Assembly: GCF_000313755.1 (NCBI RefSeq)
Contig: NZ_AMZB01000100.1
Span: 62,001-126,000 of the forward strand
Reading direction: 5' to 3'
Source: Pseudomonas nitroreducens TX1
GTDB lineage: Bacteria > Pseudomonadota > Gammaproteobacteria > Pseudomonadales > Pseudomonadaceae
Length of the DNA stretch: 64,000 nucleotides
Shown: positions 1 through 10,781 of the stretch, in pieces
Position numbering within the stretch: the first letter of the stretch is position 1
Layout: each line of letters starts with the position of its first letter
Notes under the pieces: generated by a model
Told to the model about the DNA's origin: nothing
Database searches by the model: none
Seen by the model: only the letters and a program-made list of their open reading frames with translations
Translations under genes and position numbers: made by a program

Positions 1-1336
1 CCTGCGGAGCGAGGGCCTCGCGCAGACGCTGCATGGCGGCGTCGCGTTCCGCGTCGGTGGAGAACTCCGGGCTGTAGGCCACGGCCTCGCCATCCAGGCG
101 CACGCTGAAGGCGTTCAGCTCGGCGTGCAGGTCCAGCGCCTCGGATTGCAGGCGCTTGGTCGCCTGGCCGGCGGCCTTGCCGTCAGCGAAGGCGATGGAC
201 AGCAGCAGTTGCTCGCCAGCGGCATCGAGCAGACGGAAGCGGAAACCGTCGTCCTCGCGGAAGCTGACGAAGCGCGCAGCCTTGGCGGCTTTCTTCTTGC
301 CCTCGGTCGCCACCTGCACCTGCTCGCGGAACGAGCGCAGGCCCACGGCCTCGCGCAGCTCGCCGAGGAACGGGGTGGCGATGCGGCGGGCCTTGGCGGC
401 GCCGGCCAGGAGGATGTCCTCCAGGTCGGCCGGGCGGGTGATCAGCGCGTGGTAGCGCTCGCGAGCCTCGCCCAGCTCGTTGTCGAGCAGTTCGAACAGG
501 CGCTGCTTGGCTTCGCCCCAGGCCAGGCCGCCGAGCAGTTCGGCGCGGAATGCGGCCTCCTGCTCGCGGGTGGAGAAGGCCTGGTAAAGGGTGAACAGGT
601 GCGAGTTGTCCGGGTCCTTCGGCTCACCCGGCGCGCGGGAGTCGGTGACGATGCGCGCGACGGCGTCCTTGAGCTGCTTGGCGCTGCCGAACAGCGGGAT
701 GGTGTTGTCGTAGCTCTTGGACATCTTGCGACCGTCCAGGCCCGGCAGGGTCGCCACGTCTTCCTCGATCACCACTTCGGGCAGGGTGAACAGCTCCTTG
801 CCGTTGCCGAACAGGTGGTTGAAGCGCTGGCCGATGTCGCGGGCCATCTCCACGTGCTGGATCTGGTCACGGCCGACCGGCACCTTGTGCGCGTTGAACA
901 TCAGGATGTCCGCGGCCATCAGCACCGGGTAGCTGTACAGGCCCATGGTGACGCCGGCGTCCGGGTCTTCGCCGGCCTCGACGTTCTTGTCCACCGAGGC
1001 CTTGTAGGCGTGGGCGCGGTTGAGCAGGCCCTTGGCGCTGACGCAGGTGAGCAGCCAGGTCAGTTCGGGGATTTCGGGAATATCGGACTGGCGATAGAAG
1101 GTCGCCTTGTCCGCATCCAGGCCGCAGGCCAGCCAGGTGGCGGCGATTTCCAGGCGCGAACGCTGGATGCGCGCCGGGTCATCGCACTTGATCAGCGCGT
1201 GGTAGTCGGCCAGGAAGTAGAAGGAATCTGCCTGCGGATCGCGGCTGGCAACGATGGCCGGGCGGATGGCGCCGGCGTAGTTGCCCAGGTGCGGAGTACC
1301 GGTGGTGGTGATGCCGGTCAGGATACGGGTCGTCAT
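1..1336 (-). CDS. trpS: Tryptophanyl-tRNA synthetase (3' end outside window)
   Basis: This class I aminoacyl-tRNA synthetase charges tRNA-Trp with tryptophan in the cytoplasm. The N-terminus reads [20 protein letters not shown], in which TPHLGN is the HIGH-type ATP motif near residues 14-19. The second class I signature, KMSKS, lies at residues 204-208. The reading frame is open to the window edge, with 445 codons visible. The Pseudomonas enzyme is about 448 residues by memory, so only a few C-terminal residues are missing. The start is the ATG at 1336; the Shine-Dalgarno sequence before it is weak. The gene follows the alpha/beta hydrolase gene on the same strand after a 60-base gap, and I see no terminator between them. 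Confidence 0.96.
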   Translation of the reverse strand, partial: MTTRILTGITTTGTPHLGNYAGAIRPAIVASRDPQADSFYFLADYHALIKCDDPARIQRSRLEIAATWLACGLDADKATFYRQSDIPEIPELTWLLTCVSAKGLLNRAHAYKASVDKNVEAGEDPDAGVTMGLYSYPVLMAADILMFNAHKVPVGRDQIQHVEMARDIGQRFNHLFGNGKELFTLPEVVIEEDVATLPGLDGRKMSKSYDNTIPLFGSAKQLKDAVARIVTDSRAPGEPKDPDNSHLFTLYQAFSTREQEAAFRAELLGGLAWGEAKQRLFELLDNELGEARERYHALITRPADLEDILLAGAAKARRIATPFLGELREAVGLRSFREQVQVATEGKKKAAKAARFVSFREDDGFRFRLLDAAGEQLLLSIAFADGKAAGQATKRLQSEALDLHAELNAFSVRLDGEAVAYSPEFSTDAERDAAMQRLREALAPQ

Positions 1337-1396
1337 GGGAATCCAGGAATCAACACAAATGAAAGGGCGGGCCGGATGGTAACGCGGCTCGTCGGG

Positions 1397-2023
1397 CTAG
1401 GCGAGCCGGGCCTGTATCAGGTCCTTGAGCTCGATCAGCTTGCCGTGGAAGAAATGGCTGCACTCGGGGATGCGGATCAGTTCGTGGGGCTTGCTCAGCT
1501 CGGCGCTCCAGGCATAGACGCGCTCGGGCGTGACCACTTCGTCGGCCTCCGGCTGGATCACCGTGAGCGGGCAGCGCTCGGGCAGGTCGACGTCGAAGCG
1601 CTCGACCGGCGGGGCCAGCATGAACAGTTGCGCGAGCTCGACGCCCTGCTCCTCCAAGCGCTCGGCGGCATTGCCCGCCACGCAGGAGCCGAAGGAAAAG
1701 CCCATCAGCGTCAACGGCAGCCCCGGATGTTGCTCGGCGAGCCAGCGCGCGGCGGCCAGCGCGTCATCGATCTCGCCGCGGCCCTCGGCATAACTGCCGG
1801 CGCTCTGACCCACGCCACGAAAATTGAAACGCAGGGTGGCGTATCCTGCATCCCGCGAGGCGCGCTGCAGGGTGGCGACCACCTTGTTCTGCATGGTGCC
1901 GGCGAACAACGGGTGCGGGTGGCAGATCAGCGCGGCGCCCCGGGCGTCGGGCGTATCAAGGTGCAGGGCTTCCAGTTGGCCATCGGGGCCGTCGAGGAAC
2001 AGAGGGATTTCGCGGGTGGTCAA
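1397..2023 (-). CDS. Small alpha/beta hydrolase (COG2945 type)
   Basis: A 208-residue alpha/beta hydrolase without a signal peptide, so probably cytoplasmic. The nucleophile elbow is GFSFGS (G-x-S-x-G) near residue 107. The HPHPLFAGTM segment near residue 35 supplies the oxyanion-loop region, and SHFFHGK near the C-terminus carries the probable catalytic histidine. An acid residue in the PEADEVV segment is the likely third member. The substrate cannot be told from sequence; this family is called dienelactone-hydrolase-like but few members are characterised. The start is a TTG at 2023 with GGAG seven bases upstream. The gene ends 60 bases before trpS on the same strand. It corresponds to PA4440 by position. 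Confidence 0.85.
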   Translation of the reverse strand: MTTREIPLFLDGPDGQLEALHLDTPDARGAALICHPHPLFAGTMQNKVVATLQRASRDAGYATLRFNFRGVGQSAGSYAEGRGEIDDALAAARWLAEQHPGLPLTLMGFSFGSCVAGNAAERLEEQGVELAQLFMLAPPVERFDVDLPERCPLTVIQPEADEVVTPERVYAWSAELSKPHELIRIPECSHFFHGKLIELKDLIQARLA

Positions 2024-2162
2024 ACAACAGCTCCGTGACCCCGTGGCGGGTCGTCTCGTCTAGCTCAATACCTGCGCAGGCGGCGAAGCGTTCGCCACGG
2101 TATACAAGCACAGGTGCAAGCCGCTAACGTAAAGCAAAGCCGTCTATAGAGGAAGGATTCGC

Positions 2163-2603
2163 GTGGAACAGTCCCTCACCACCTGGTTGCTGCCGCTACT
2201 CGCCCTGATCGTCGGGGTCGGCATCGGCTTCCTGATCGCCCGCCTGCTGCCCAACGCCGCACCCAACAAGCTGCAGCGTCAGGTGGACGACATGCAGGAT
2301 CGTTTCGATAGCTACCAGCGCGAAGTGGTGACCCACTTCAGCACTTCCGCCAGCCTGATGAAGAAGCTCACCCAGAGCTATCAGGATGTGCAGGAACACC
2401 TGTCCGAAGGCGCCGAGCGCCTGGCCCTGGACGAACAGACCCGGCAGCGCCTGCTGGCCGCCCTGCACACCGATGAATACCCCGAGCGCCGCGAGCGCCT
2501 GACCCCGCCGGCGAACAACGAAGCGCCGCGCGACTACGCGCCCAAGACCGGCGACGGCCCGGGCACGCTGGACGAGACCTACGGGCTGAAAAGCAAGTAC
2601 TGA
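2163..2603 (+). CDS. yhcB: YhcB/ZapG-family inner-membrane protein (DUF1043)
   Basis: A 146-residue protein with one N-terminal membrane helix (about residues 8-27). A charged helical stretch that looks like a coiled coil follows (about 35-100), and then a proline-rich, polar C-terminal tail. This is the layout of E. coli YhcB (ZapG), an inner-membrane protein linked to cell division and envelope biogenesis. The start is GTG at 2163 with GGAAGG a few bases upstream; no better ATG lies in frame. A strong intrinsic terminator follows directly. The hydrolase gene on the left is divergent, so 2039-2162 must carry both promoters. Confidence 0.85.
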   Translation: MEQSLTTWLLPLLALIVGVGIGFLIARLLPNAAPNKLQRQVDDMQDRFDSYQREVVTHFSTSASLMKKLTQSYQDVQEHLSEGAERLALDEQTRQRLLAALHTDEYPERRERLTPPANNEAPRDYAPKTGDGPGTLDETYGLKSKY

Positions 2604-2617
2604 GTCCTGTCCCCAGA

Positions 2618-2641
2618 AGCCCCGCAACAGCGGGGTTTTTT
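2618..2641 (+). terminator. Intrinsic terminator after yhcB
   Basis: The stem CCCCGC / GCGGGG has an AACA loop and runs directly into six T residues. It starts 15 bases after the yhcB stop codon. Confidence 0.9.
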
Positions 2642-2662
2642 CATGGCGCGCCGAAGCGCTTT

Positions 2663-2687
2663 CGTAGGAGCGGACCTCGTCCGCGAA
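2663..2687 (+). repeat. REP element beside the RAYT gene
   Basis: GTAGGAGCGGAC-CTC-GTCCGCGAA is a Pseudomonas-type repetitive extragenic palindrome. It lies immediately past the transposase stop codon and is the inverted partner of the copy at 3198-3223. Confidence 0.85.
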
Positions 2688-2690
2688 TTC

Positions 2691-3167
2691 TCACAGCCAC
2701 GCCGCCCCCCAGAAGGAATACTCCCTCACTGTTCTAGCCAATCCCGCACGCAACGGATTGGCAACGATATACCGGGCAACCGCGACTATATCTTCCTCTC
2801 GGCGCAGCGTCCGATCATGAAACGCTTGAGCCCAGACCTCATCTTCCCAGCCGCTCAGGCGACGCACCTCTCGTGCACTGACCGCCTTCATCCGTCCAAT
2901 CGATTTGGCCAGGTCCTCACCCCCTCCAAGCTCAAGCAGCCAATGGACATGATCCGGCATAAGCACCCAGGCGAGCAGCCTGTTCCGCCCGATCACAGAG
3001 CTCCGAGTAAAAGCCGACGAAGCAACGCAGCCCGTCTTGAAGTCTGCGAACAAGGGTGCGCGCCGTGCCGTAGTTGCGGTGATCAAATAGACGTAACCAG
3101 GAATCGACGAACGCCCTTTGCGCAATGCGCAGTGGCCAGGAACATAGGGAAAAGCAGGGTGGGACAT
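2691..3167 (-). CDS. REP-associated tyrosine transposase (RAYT)
   Basis: A 158-residue Y1/HUH single-strand transposase of the RAYT group. The metal-binding HUH motif is H73-V-H75 in MPDHVHWLL. The probable nucleophile is Tyr133 in ARYIVANPLRAGLA. RAYTs are thought to mobilise REP/REPIN palindromes rather than themselves. The gene is bracketed by inverted REP copies at 2663-2687 and 3198-3223. An upstream ATG at 3209 is in frame, but its sequence runs through the REP flank; the ATG at 3167 gives the usual N-terminus of this group. The reading frame is intact. It sits between two terminator-bounded housekeeping units, as expected for an inserted cassette. Confidence 0.88.
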   Translation of the reverse strand: MSHPAFPYVPGHCALRKGRSSIPGYVYLITATTARRAPLFADFKTGCVASSAFTRSSVIGRNRLLAWVLMPDHVHWLLELGGGEDLAKSIGRMKAVSAREVRRLSGWEDEVWAQAFHDRTLRREEDIVAVARYIVANPLRAGLARTVREYSFWGAAWL

Positions 3168-3197
3168 AACCGGACATCCTGTAGTGGGATGTCCGGA

Positions 3198-3223
3198 TTT
3201 CGCGGACAAGGTCCGCTCCTACG
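3198..3223 (+). repeat. REP element upstream of the RAYT gene
   Basis: TTTCGCGGAC-AAG-GTCCGCTCCTACG is the inverted counterpart of the copy at 2663-2687. The two copies enclose the transposase gene. The same palindrome recurs near 42.7-42.9 kb. Confidence 0.85.
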
Positions 3224-3272
3224 GAAGCAGGCAGCTCTGTAATAAACCTAAGGAGCGGCGAGAATCGGAAAT

Positions 3273-3304
3273 GAAAAAGCCCCGCCTAAGCGGGGCTTTT
3301 TCAT
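3273..3304 (-). terminator. Bidirectional terminator after cysNC
   Basis: The stem AGCCCCGC / GCGGGGCT has a CTAA loop, with A residues on the left and T residues on the right, so it can work in both directions. It lies 16 bases past the cysNC stop codon. Confidence 0.88.
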
Positions 3305-3319
3305 TTCAACGCTGTGCGA

Positions 3320-5221
3320 TCAAATCGCGCCGCGCTGGCGGAGCAGGTCGAGGACAGCCTTGACGCCCTCTTCCACCGACTGGCTCTGGGTGTCGATCAC
3401 CAGGTCGGCATCCAGCGGTACGTCGAACGGGAAGGACTCGCCCGGGATGTTGTCCTGGCCGGCGGCGTACAGGCCCTGTGGGTCGCGTTCACGGCAGACC
3501 TGCGGGGAAGCCTGGACGTAGACGGTGATCAGGCGCTCGGCGCCGATCAGCGACTTGGCGCGTTCACGACCTTCTGCGCTCGGGGCGACGAAGGCGCACA
3601 GGCTGATCAGGCCGGCTTCGTTGAACTGACGGGCCACGTGGGCAGTACGCAGCCAGTTCTCGGTGCGCCCGGCGCGGTCCTGCGGCAGGCCCTTGTTCAG
3701 GTCATGGCGCAGGTTCTGGCCATCCAGTACATAGACCGCGCGGCCCATGTCGAACAGCTTGCGCTCGACGGCGTAGGCCAGGGTGCTCTTGCCGGCGCCG
3801 GAGAGGCCGCTGAACAGCACGGTGGCCGGCTGCTGGCCGAAGCGCGCAGCGCGCTCCTCACGAGCGACATGAGCATTGGCGCCGTGGTGCGTGGCAGTGC
3901 CGTGACCGGCCTGCGGGGCGGCGATGATCATGCCGGCGCCAACGGTACCGTTGGTCAGGCGGTCGATGACGATGAAGGCACCGGTGGTGCGGTTCTGGCC
4001 GTAGCCGTCGAGCGCGATGGGCGCATCCAGGCTGACCTTCACCCGGGCGATCTCGTTGAGTTTGAGTTCGCTGGCGGCGGTCTCTTCCAGGGTATTCACG
4101 TCCACCTTGTGGGTGATGCTCGGAATCGAGCCCGGCACGTAGCTGGTGGCGCGCTTGATGTCGTATTTCTTGCCCGGCAGCATCGGCTCTTCGGCCATCC
4201 ATACCAGCATGGCGTCGAAGCTATCGGTCACCTGCGGACGGTTGTCGGCGTGCACCAGCATGTCGCCGCGGGAGACATCGATTTCGTCCTCCAGGGTCAG
4301 GGTGATCGCCTGGCCGGGACCTGCCTGCTCCAGCTCACCTTCGAAGGTGACGATGGATTTGACCTTGCTGCCCTTGCCCGAAGGCAGGGCGACGACTTCA
4401 TCGCCCTTGCGCACGATGCCGCTGGCCAGGGTGCCGGCGAAGCCACGGAAGTTCAGGTTCGGACGGTTGACGTACTGCACAGGGAAGCGCATGTCGTCGA
4501 GGTTGCGGTCGCCCGCGACTTCCACGGTCTCGAGGATCTCCATCAGCGACTGGCCGGTGTACCAGGGCGAGCGGTCGGACTTGTTGACCACGTTGTCGCC
4601 CTTCAGCGCCGACATCGGCACGAAGTGCAGGGAATTGGTCTTCAGGTTGATCTTGTCGGCGAACTGCAGGTAGTCGGCCTTGATCTGCTCGAAGACGCCC
4701 TCGTCGAAGCCCTTGAGGTCCATCTTGTTGATAGCCACGACGATGTGCTTGATGCCCAGCAGGGAGGCGATGAAGCTGTGCCGACGGGTCTGGGTCTGCA
4801 CGCCGTAGCGGGCGTCGATCAGGATGATGGCCAGGTCGCAGGTGGACGCGCCGGTCGCCATGTTGCGGGTGTACTGCTCATGGCCGGGGGTGTCGGCGAT
4901 GATGAACTTGCGCTTGGCGGTGCTGAAGTAGCGGTACGCCACGTCGATGGTGATGCCCTGCTCGCGCTCGGCCTGCAGGCCATCGACCAACAGCGCCAGG
5001 TCGACGTCATCGCCGGTGGTGCCGACTTTCTTCGAGTCGCGGGTGATGGCCTCGAGGTGGTCCTCGTAGATCATCTTGGAGTCGTGCAGCAGGCGCCCGA
5101 TCAGGGTGCTCTTGCCGTCGTCGACGTTGCCGCAGGTGAGGAAGCGCAGCAGTTCCTTGCGCTCGTGCTGGGCCAGGTAGGCGAGGATGTCCTCGCTGAT
5201 CAGATCGGATTGATGCGACAT
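3320..5221 (-). CDS. cysNC: Bifunctional sulfate adenylyltransferase subunit 1 / adenylylsulfate kinase
   Basis: A 633-residue fusion for sulfate activation. The N-terminal CysN part is a GTPase that drives ATP sulfurylase (with CysD) to make APS; its G motifs are GNVDDGKS (31-38), DTPGH (110-114) and NKMD (165-168). Translation-factor-like beta-barrel domains follow to about residue 440. The C-terminal part is APS kinase (CysC), with P-loop GLSGAGKST at 472-480, which phosphorylates APS to PAPS. This fusion is the normal form in pseudomonads. The start is 12 bases downstream of the cysD stop, so the two genes form one operon. Expression is probably CysB-dependent, by analogy. Confidence 0.97.
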   Translation of the reverse strand: MSHQSDLISEDILAYLAQHERKELLRFLTCGNVDDGKSTLIGRLLHDSKMIYEDHLEAITRDSKKVGTTGDDVDLALLVDGLQAEREQGITIDVAYRYFSTAKRKFIIADTPGHEQYTRNMATGASTCDLAIILIDARYGVQTQTRRHSFIASLLGIKHIVVAINKMDLKGFDEGVFEQIKADYLQFADKINLKTNSLHFVPMSALKGDNVVNKSDRSPWYTGQSLMEILETVEVAGDRNLDDMRFPVQYVNRPNLNFRGFAGTLASGIVRKGDEVVALPSGKGSKVKSIVTFEGELEQAGPGQAITLTLEDEIDVSRGDMLVHADNRPQVTDSFDAMLVWMAEEPMLPGKKYDIKRATSYVPGSIPSITHKVDVNTLEETAASELKLNEIARVKVSLDAPIALDGYGQNRTTGAFIVIDRLTNGTVGAGMIIAAPQAGHGTATHHGANAHVAREERAARFGQQPATVLFSGLSGAGKSTLAYAVERKLFDMGRAVYVLDGQNLRHDLNKGLPQDRAGRTENWLRTAHVARQFNEAGLISLCAFVAPSAEGRERAKSLIGAERLITVYVQASPQVCRERDPQGLYAAGQDNIPGESFPFDVPLDADLVIDTQSQSVEEGVKAVLDLLRQRGAI

Positions 5222-5233
5222 GGTGCGAGAACC

Positions 5234-6151
5234 TTAGAAGTAGCCCTGACGTTTCTTTTCTTCCATCGAACCGGCGGCATCGTGGTCGATGACCCGGCCC
5301 TGGCGTTCGGAAGTCCGCGTCAGCAGCATTTCCTGGATGATTTCCGGCAGCGTGGTAGCGGTGGATTCCACCGCGCCGGTGAGCGGGTAGCAGCCCAGGG
5401 TACGGAAACGCACCATTTTCTTCTGGATGCTGGCCTTCTGCTCGGGCGTGAGGTGCTCGAGGATGCGCTCGTCGTCGATCATGATCAGCGAGCCGTTCAT
5501 CTCGATGACTTCGCGTTCTTCGGCGAAGTACAGCGGCACGATCGGGATCTGCTCCAGGTAGATGTATTGCCAGATGTCCAGCTCGGTCCAGTTCGACAGC
5601 GGGAAGACACGGATCGACTCGCCCTTCTTCACCTTGCCGTTGTAGACGTTCCAAAGTTCCGGACGCTGGTTCTTCGGATCCCAGCGGTGCTTGCTGTCGC
5701 GGAAGGAGTAGACGCGCTCCTTGGCGCGGGACTTCTCTTCGTCGCGGCGGGCGCCACCGAAGGCGGCGTCGAAGCCGTGCTTGTCGAGGGCCTGCTTCAG
5801 GCCTTCGGTCTTCATGATGTCGGTGTGCTTGGCGCTACCGTGAGTGAAGGGGTTGATGTCCTGTGCCACGCCATCGGGGTTGATGTGGGTGATCAGGTCC
5901 AGGCCCAGCTCCTCGACCATCTTGGTGCGGAACTTGTACATCTCCTGGAATTTCCAGCGGGTGTCGACATGCATCACCGGGAACGGCAGCTTGCCGGGGA
6001 AGAAAGCCTTGCGCGCGAGGTGGAGCATCACCGCGCTGTCCTTGCCGATCGAGTACAGCATCACCGGGTTGTCGAACTCGGCGGCGACCTCGCGGATGAT
6101 GTGGATGCTCTCGGCCTCCAGCTGTTTCAGATGCGTCAGTTTGTCGACCAT
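5234..6151 (-). CDS. cysD: Sulfate adenylyltransferase subunit 2
   Basis: A 305-residue catalytic subunit of ATP sulfurylase. It forms APS and pyrophosphate from sulfate and ATP, together with the CysN GTPase. It belongs to the PP-loop ATP pyrophosphatase superfamily; the loop is YSIGKDSAV at about residues 33-41. Conserved family segments include the [13 protein letters not shown] region. It is the first gene of the leftward cysD-cysNC operon. Its upstream region is shared with the divergent mltB gene and contains an unusually AT-rich patch. Confidence 0.97.
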   Translation of the reverse strand: MVDKLTHLKQLEAESIHIIREVAAEFDNPVMLYSIGKDSAVMLHLARKAFFPGKLPFPVMHVDTRWKFQEMYKFRTKMVEELGLDLITHINPDGVAQDINPFTHGSAKHTDIMKTEGLKQALDKHGFDAAFGGARRDEEKSRAKERVYSFRDSKHRWDPKNQRPELWNVYNGKVKKGESIRVFPLSNWTELDIWQYIYLEQIPIVPLYFAEEREVIEMNGSLIMIDDERILEHLTPEQKASIQKKMVRFRTLGCYPLTGAVESTATTLPEIIQEMLLTRTSERQGRVIDHDAAGSMEEKKRQGYF

Positions 6152-6485
6152 GGCTACTCACGGAATTGCTTATGGACGGCCGGCGGGCCGTAGACGAGGG
6201 CGCACTTTATCACAGCGCAAGGCTCTAACCGGCGAGCGGGTTATACCGAAAAAATATACTTATATAGCCATACGCGCTCAGTCCGGACAGCGCTCCGGCC
6301 GGCGTCTGAAGGGAGGCAATCGGGGGATCGAACGAGACGCGGCAAAGGCCCAAAGGCAATGTCGGAATCAGCCTCGGGACTTTTCCTGCAACAGAGTCAG
6401 CAGCGCCTATGATGCTCTCCCGGCTTGTGCCCGGCCGGCACTGCGCTAGCATAGCGGCACGTTTTCCTGTCCCCAGAAGATTCCC
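6152..6485. promoter_or_regulatory. Divergent cysD / mltB intergenic region (334 bases)
   Basis: No gene is supported here. On the cysD side, an A/T-only-rich block at 6241-6272 stands out from the GC-rich surroundings and includes TATAAC on the minus strand (6245-6240) as a possible -10. There is no good -35 at 17 bases, as expected for an activator-dependent promoter; CysB would be the natural activator, but that is inference. The mltB promoter should lie in the last 100 bases, where I could not pick a convincing one. Confidence 0.45.
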
Positions 6486-7583
6486 ATGCGCCGCATCGCT
6501 TTCGCCCTGCCTCTGCTTGTCCTGATCTCCGCGTGCAGCAGCAAACCGACTCCCGCCCCACAGCCGGCTCAGAAGCCGAAGACTCCGACCCTGATCACCC
6601 CAAGCGCCCACCCGGCGTTCGGTTCGGTGCAGCCGATCACCCCGCTGCGCGGCGATTTCGCTGGCAACGCCAGCGCCCAGCGTTTCATCGATCGCATGGT
6701 CAGCCAGCACAACTTCAACCGCCAGGACCTGCAGGACCTGTTCGCCCAGACCCGCCAACTGGATTGGGTGATCCGCCTGATGGACCGCCAGGCACCGACC
6801 TACAACCCGCCCAGCGGCCCGAACGGTGCCTGGCTGCGCTACCGGAAGAAGTTCCTCACGCCAGACAACGTGACGAAGGGCGTGCAGTTCTGGGACCAGT
6901 ACGAGGCCGATCTGCAGCGCGCGTCGCGCACCTATGGTGTGCCGCCGGAAATCATCGTCGGCATCATCGGCGTGGAAACGCGCTGGGGACGCGTGATGGG
7001 CAAGACGCGGATCATCGACGCGCTGGCCACGCTCTCCTTCTCCTATCCGCGCCGCGCCGAGTTCTTCAGCGGCGAACTGGAGCAGTTCCTCCTTCAGGCG
7101 CGCAAGGAAGGCGACAATCCACTCGAGATGCGCGGCTCGTATGCCGGCGCCATGGGTTACGGGCAGTTCATGCCTTCCTCCTTCACTCAATACGCGGTGG
7201 ATTTCGATGGCGACGGCCACCGCGACCTATGGAACCCGCGCGATGCCATCGGCAGCGTGGCCAACTACTTCAAGCAGCACGGCTGGGTCACCGGCGATGC
7301 GGTGGCAATCCCGGCCATTGGCCAGGCCCGTTCGCTGGAAGATGGCTTCAAGACCCAGTATCCGATCAGCGTGCTGGCCAACGCCGGCCTGCGTCCGCAG
7401 GGCTCGCTGGGAAACCATCAGAGCGCCAGCCTGCTGCGCCTGGACATGGGCAACACCTACCAGTACTGGTACGGTCTACCGAATTTCTACGTGATCACCC
7501 GCTACAACCACAGCACGCACTACGCCATGGCGGTGTGGGAGCTGGGCAAGGCGGTCGACCGCCAGCGCCACGGCTACCGCTGA
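6486..7583 (+). CDS. mltB: Membrane-bound lytic murein transglycosylase B (lipoprotein)
   Basis: A 365-residue lipoprotein enzyme that cleaves the glycan strand of peptidoglycan to leave 1,6-anhydro-muramic ends. The lipobox is L-I-S-A-C17, with serines following the cysteine, which suggests outer-membrane sorting. The SLT_2/MltB domain fills most of the rest. The catalytic glutamate is E164 in IIGVETRWGRVMG. The MGYGQFMPSSF segment near residue 225 and a calcium-loop-like DFDGDGHRDLW stretch are typical of MltB. It is a single gene between divergent cysD and a strong terminator, and corresponds to mltB1 (PA4444). Confidence 0.95.
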   Translation: MRRIAFALPLLVLISACSSKPTPAPQPAQKPKTPTLITPSAHPAFGSVQPITPLRGDFAGNASAQRFIDRMVSQHNFNRQDLQDLFAQTRQLDWVIRLMDRQAPTYNPPSGPNGAWLRYRKKFLTPDNVTKGVQFWDQYEADLQRASRTYGVPPEIIVGIIGVETRWGRVMGKTRIIDALATLSFSYPRRAEFFSGELEQFLLQARKEGDNPLEMRGSYAGAMGYGQFMPSSFTQYAVDFDGDGHRDLWNPRDAIGSVANYFKQHGWVTGDAVAIPAIGQARSLEDGFKTQYPISVLANAGLRPQGSLGNHQSASLLRLDMGNTYQYWYGLPNFYVITRYNHSTHYAMAVWELGKAVDRQRHGYR

Positions 7584-7592
7584 GGCGCGTAC

Positions 7593-7623
7593 AAAAAAGC
7601 CGGCTCATTGAGCCGGCTTTTTT
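7593..7623. terminator. Bidirectional terminator between mltB and the NIF3-like gene
   Basis: The perfect stem AAGCCGGCTC / GAGCCGGCTT has an ATT loop, six A on the left and six T on the right. It serves the two convergent genes. Confidence 0.93.
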
Positions 7624-7638
7624 CATGGCGCCGAAGAG

Positions 7639-8397
7639 TCAGGCCGGGTTCGGGCAATCGATGAACAGGTGCTCGATGGCGAAGCGCTTGGCCAGGTAAT
7701 CCCCCAGCGCCTGCACGCCGTAGCGCTCGGTGGCGTGGTGGCCGGCAGCAATGAAGCTGATACCGTTCTCCCGCGCGCTGTGCACGGTCTGCTCGGAGAC
7801 TTCGCCGGTCAGGTAAGCATCGACGCCAGCGGCAATCGCCTGGTCGATATAGCCCTGAGCCCCACCGGTGCACCAGGCGATGCGGCGGATCGGCTGGCCG
7901 CCATCCACCAGCAGCGGCTCTCGCCCCAGCACCTGGCGCACGTGCAGCGCCAGATCGCTCGGCAACAGGGGGTCGGCCAGCGAGCCAACCAGCACGATAG
8001 AGCGCGGGTTGCCCGGCTCCAGCGGTCCTTCGATCTCGAAGCCAAGCTGGCGACCCAACTGCACGTTATTGCCCACCTCCGCGTGCAGGTCCAGCGGCAG
8101 GTGATAGGCCAGCAGGCTGATATCGTTGTTCAGCAGGGTCTTCAGCCGGCGCTGCTTCATGCCCACCACGCGGGCGTCCTCGCCCTTCCAGAAATAGCCA
8201 TGGTGGACCAGCACCACGTCGGCGTCCGCTTCCACCGCGGCATCCAGCAGCGCCTGGCTGGCAGTGACGCCGGAGACGATACGGCGCACCTGCGGGCGAC
8301 CCTCGACCTGCAGGCCGTTGGGGCAGTAATCCTGGATCTTCGCCGCGTCGAGGAAACGATCCGCTTCCTCGACCAGCGTGCTCAATGAGATTGCCAT
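7639..8397 (-). CDS. NIF3-like dinuclear metal centre protein (YbgI family)
   Basis: A 252-residue member of the NIF3/YbgI family. These proteins form toroidal hexamers with a two-metal site per subunit; their biochemical role is still unsettled. Metal-ligand histidines are visible in LVHHGYFW (near residue 63) and in the C-terminal AGHHATER motif. An upstream in-frame ATG at 8415 is rejected because it would place GGAGGA inside the coding sequence; that GGAGGA is the Shine-Dalgarno of the ATG at 8397. The gene converges on mltB and diverges from algW, leaving a 113-base promoter region. It corresponds to PA4445. Confidence 0.9.
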   Translation of the reverse strand: MAISLSTLVEEADRFLDAAKIQDYCPNGLQVEGRPQVRRIVSGVTASQALLDAAVEADADVVLVHHGYFWKGEDARVVGMKQRRLKTLLNNDISLLAYHLPLDLHAEVGNNVQLGRQLGFEIEGPLEPGNPRSIVLVGSLADPLLPSDLALHVRQVLGREPLLVDGGQPIRRIAWCTGGAQGYIDQAIAAGVDAYLTGEVSEQTVHSARENGISFIAAGHHATERYGVQALGDYLAKRFAIEHLFIDCPNPA

Positions 8398-8510
8398 CGA
8401 AATTCCTCCAAACACGGCCGCGAGCGTCTATTTTCTTGGCTCGCCGCCCGTATAATGGCCGCCACCCTATCGGCCATCCCCCGGCCAAGCAACCCCAAGG
8501 ATTTTCTTCG

Positions 8511-9659
<1,149 letters not shown>

Positions 9660-9678
9660 TCCCAGTCGCGAAAGAATG

Positions 9679-9705
9679 AAAACGGCGCCCTCGGGCGCCG
9701 TTTCT
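9679..9705. terminator. Terminator between algW and hisC
   Basis: The stem AACGGCGCCC / GGGCGCCGTT has a TC loop, is preceded by A residues and is followed by TTCTCTT. It lies between convergent genes and probably serves both. Confidence 0.82.
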
Positions 9706-9722
9706 CTTGCAGCGGTACAGTC

Positions 9723-10778
9723 TTACAGCTTCAACCGCAGGGCATCCACCAGCGCCTGGTTCTGCTCCTGGGTGCCGATACTGATGCGCAGGAATTGGTT
9801 GATCCGCTGCTGCTTGAAATGACGCACGATCACGCCTTCCTCGCGCAGGGCCGCAGCCAGTTCGGCGCCATCGCGCTGCGGATGGCGGGCGAAGATGAAG
9901 TTCGCCGCCGAGGGCAGTACGTCGAAACCCAGACTCTTGAGCTCAGCCACGAGCTCTTCCCGGCTGTGGATAACCGAGTTGCAGGTCTGCTCGAAGTAGG
10001 CCTGGTCCTCGAAGGATGCCACCGCGCCGGCCAAGGCCAGGCGGTCCAGCGGGTAGGAGTTGAAGCTGTTCTTCACCCGTTCCAGCGCTTCGATCAGGTC
10101 CTCATGCCCCACCGCGAAACCAACCCGCAGCCCTGCCAGGGAGCGCGACTTGGACAGGGTCTGCGCCACCAGCAGGTTCGGATAGCGGTTGACCAGGGAA
10201 ATCGCCGTCTCGCCTCCGAAGTCGACATACGCCTCGTCCACCAGCACCACACTGTCAGGGCTCGCCTGCAGCAGGCGCTCGATGGCCTCGAGCGGCAGCA
10301 GGCAACCGGTGGGCGCGTTGGGGTTGGGGAGGATGATGCCGCCGTTCGGACGCGCATAGTCCTCCACCCGAATCTGGAACTGCTCGTCCAGCGGCAGCGC
10401 TTCGAACTCGATGCCGTAGAGGCCGCAGTAGACCGGGTAGAAGCTGTAGGTCACATCGGGGAACAGCAGCGGCTTGCCGTGCTGGAACAGCGCGTGGAAG
10501 GCGTGGGCCAGGACTTCGTCCGAGCCGTTGCCGACGAACACCTGGGATGCCTTCACGCCGTGGTAGTGGGCGATGGTCTGCTTCAGGCGGTCGGCGTTCG
10601 GGTCCGGATACAGGCGCAGCGTGTCGTTGAGCTCGGCCTGGATCGCGGCAACCACCTTCGGCGACGGGCCGTAGGGGTTCTCGTTGGTGTTCAGCTTGAC
10701 CAGCTTGGCCAGCTTCGGCTGTTCGCCCGGAACGTAGGGAACCAGTTCCTTGACGAAGGGACTCCAGAATTTGCTCAT
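9723..10778 (-). CDS. hisC: Histidinol-phosphate aminotransferase
   Basis: A 351-residue PLP-dependent class II aminotransferase. It converts imidazole acetol-phosphate and glutamate to histidinol-phosphate in histidine synthesis. The PLP lysine is K210 in [14 protein letters not shown], and NPNAPTG near 152-158 is the usual cofactor-contacting loop. It starts three bases after hisD stops, so it is translated from the same hisG-hisD-hisC message. P. aeruginosa has a second hisC elsewhere; this position is that of hisC1. Confidence 0.96.
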   Translation of the reverse strand: MSKFWSPFVKELVPYVPGEQPKLAKLVKLNTNENPYGPSPKVVAAIQAELNDTLRLYPDPNADRLKQTIAHYHGVKASQVFVGNGSDEVLAHAFHALFQHGKPLLFPDVTYSFYPVYCGLYGIEFEALPLDEQFQIRVEDYARPNGGIILPNPNAPTGCLLPLEAIERLLQASPDSVVLVDEAYVDFGGETAISLVNRYPNLLVAQTLSKSRSLAGLRVGFAVGHEDLIEALERVKNSFNSYPLDRLALAGAVASFEDQAYFEQTCNSVIHSREELVAELKSLGFDVLPSAANFIFARHPQRDGAELAAALREEGVIVRHFKQQRINQFLRISIGTQEQNQALVDALRLKL

Positions 10779-10781
10779 CGG

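Noticed and set aside
125-2038. A 637-codon plus-strand frame opposite trpS and the hydrolase
   Set aside because: It covers two genes with clear catalytic motifs on the other strand.
3314-6193. A 959-codon plus-strand frame opposite cysNC and cysD
   Set aside because: It spans two well-recognised genes and their junction on the other strand; its composition is typical of antisense frames.
8397-8415. ATG 8415 as the NIF3-like start
   Set aside because: The extra residues are encoded by the GGAGGA ribosome site of the ATG at 8397.
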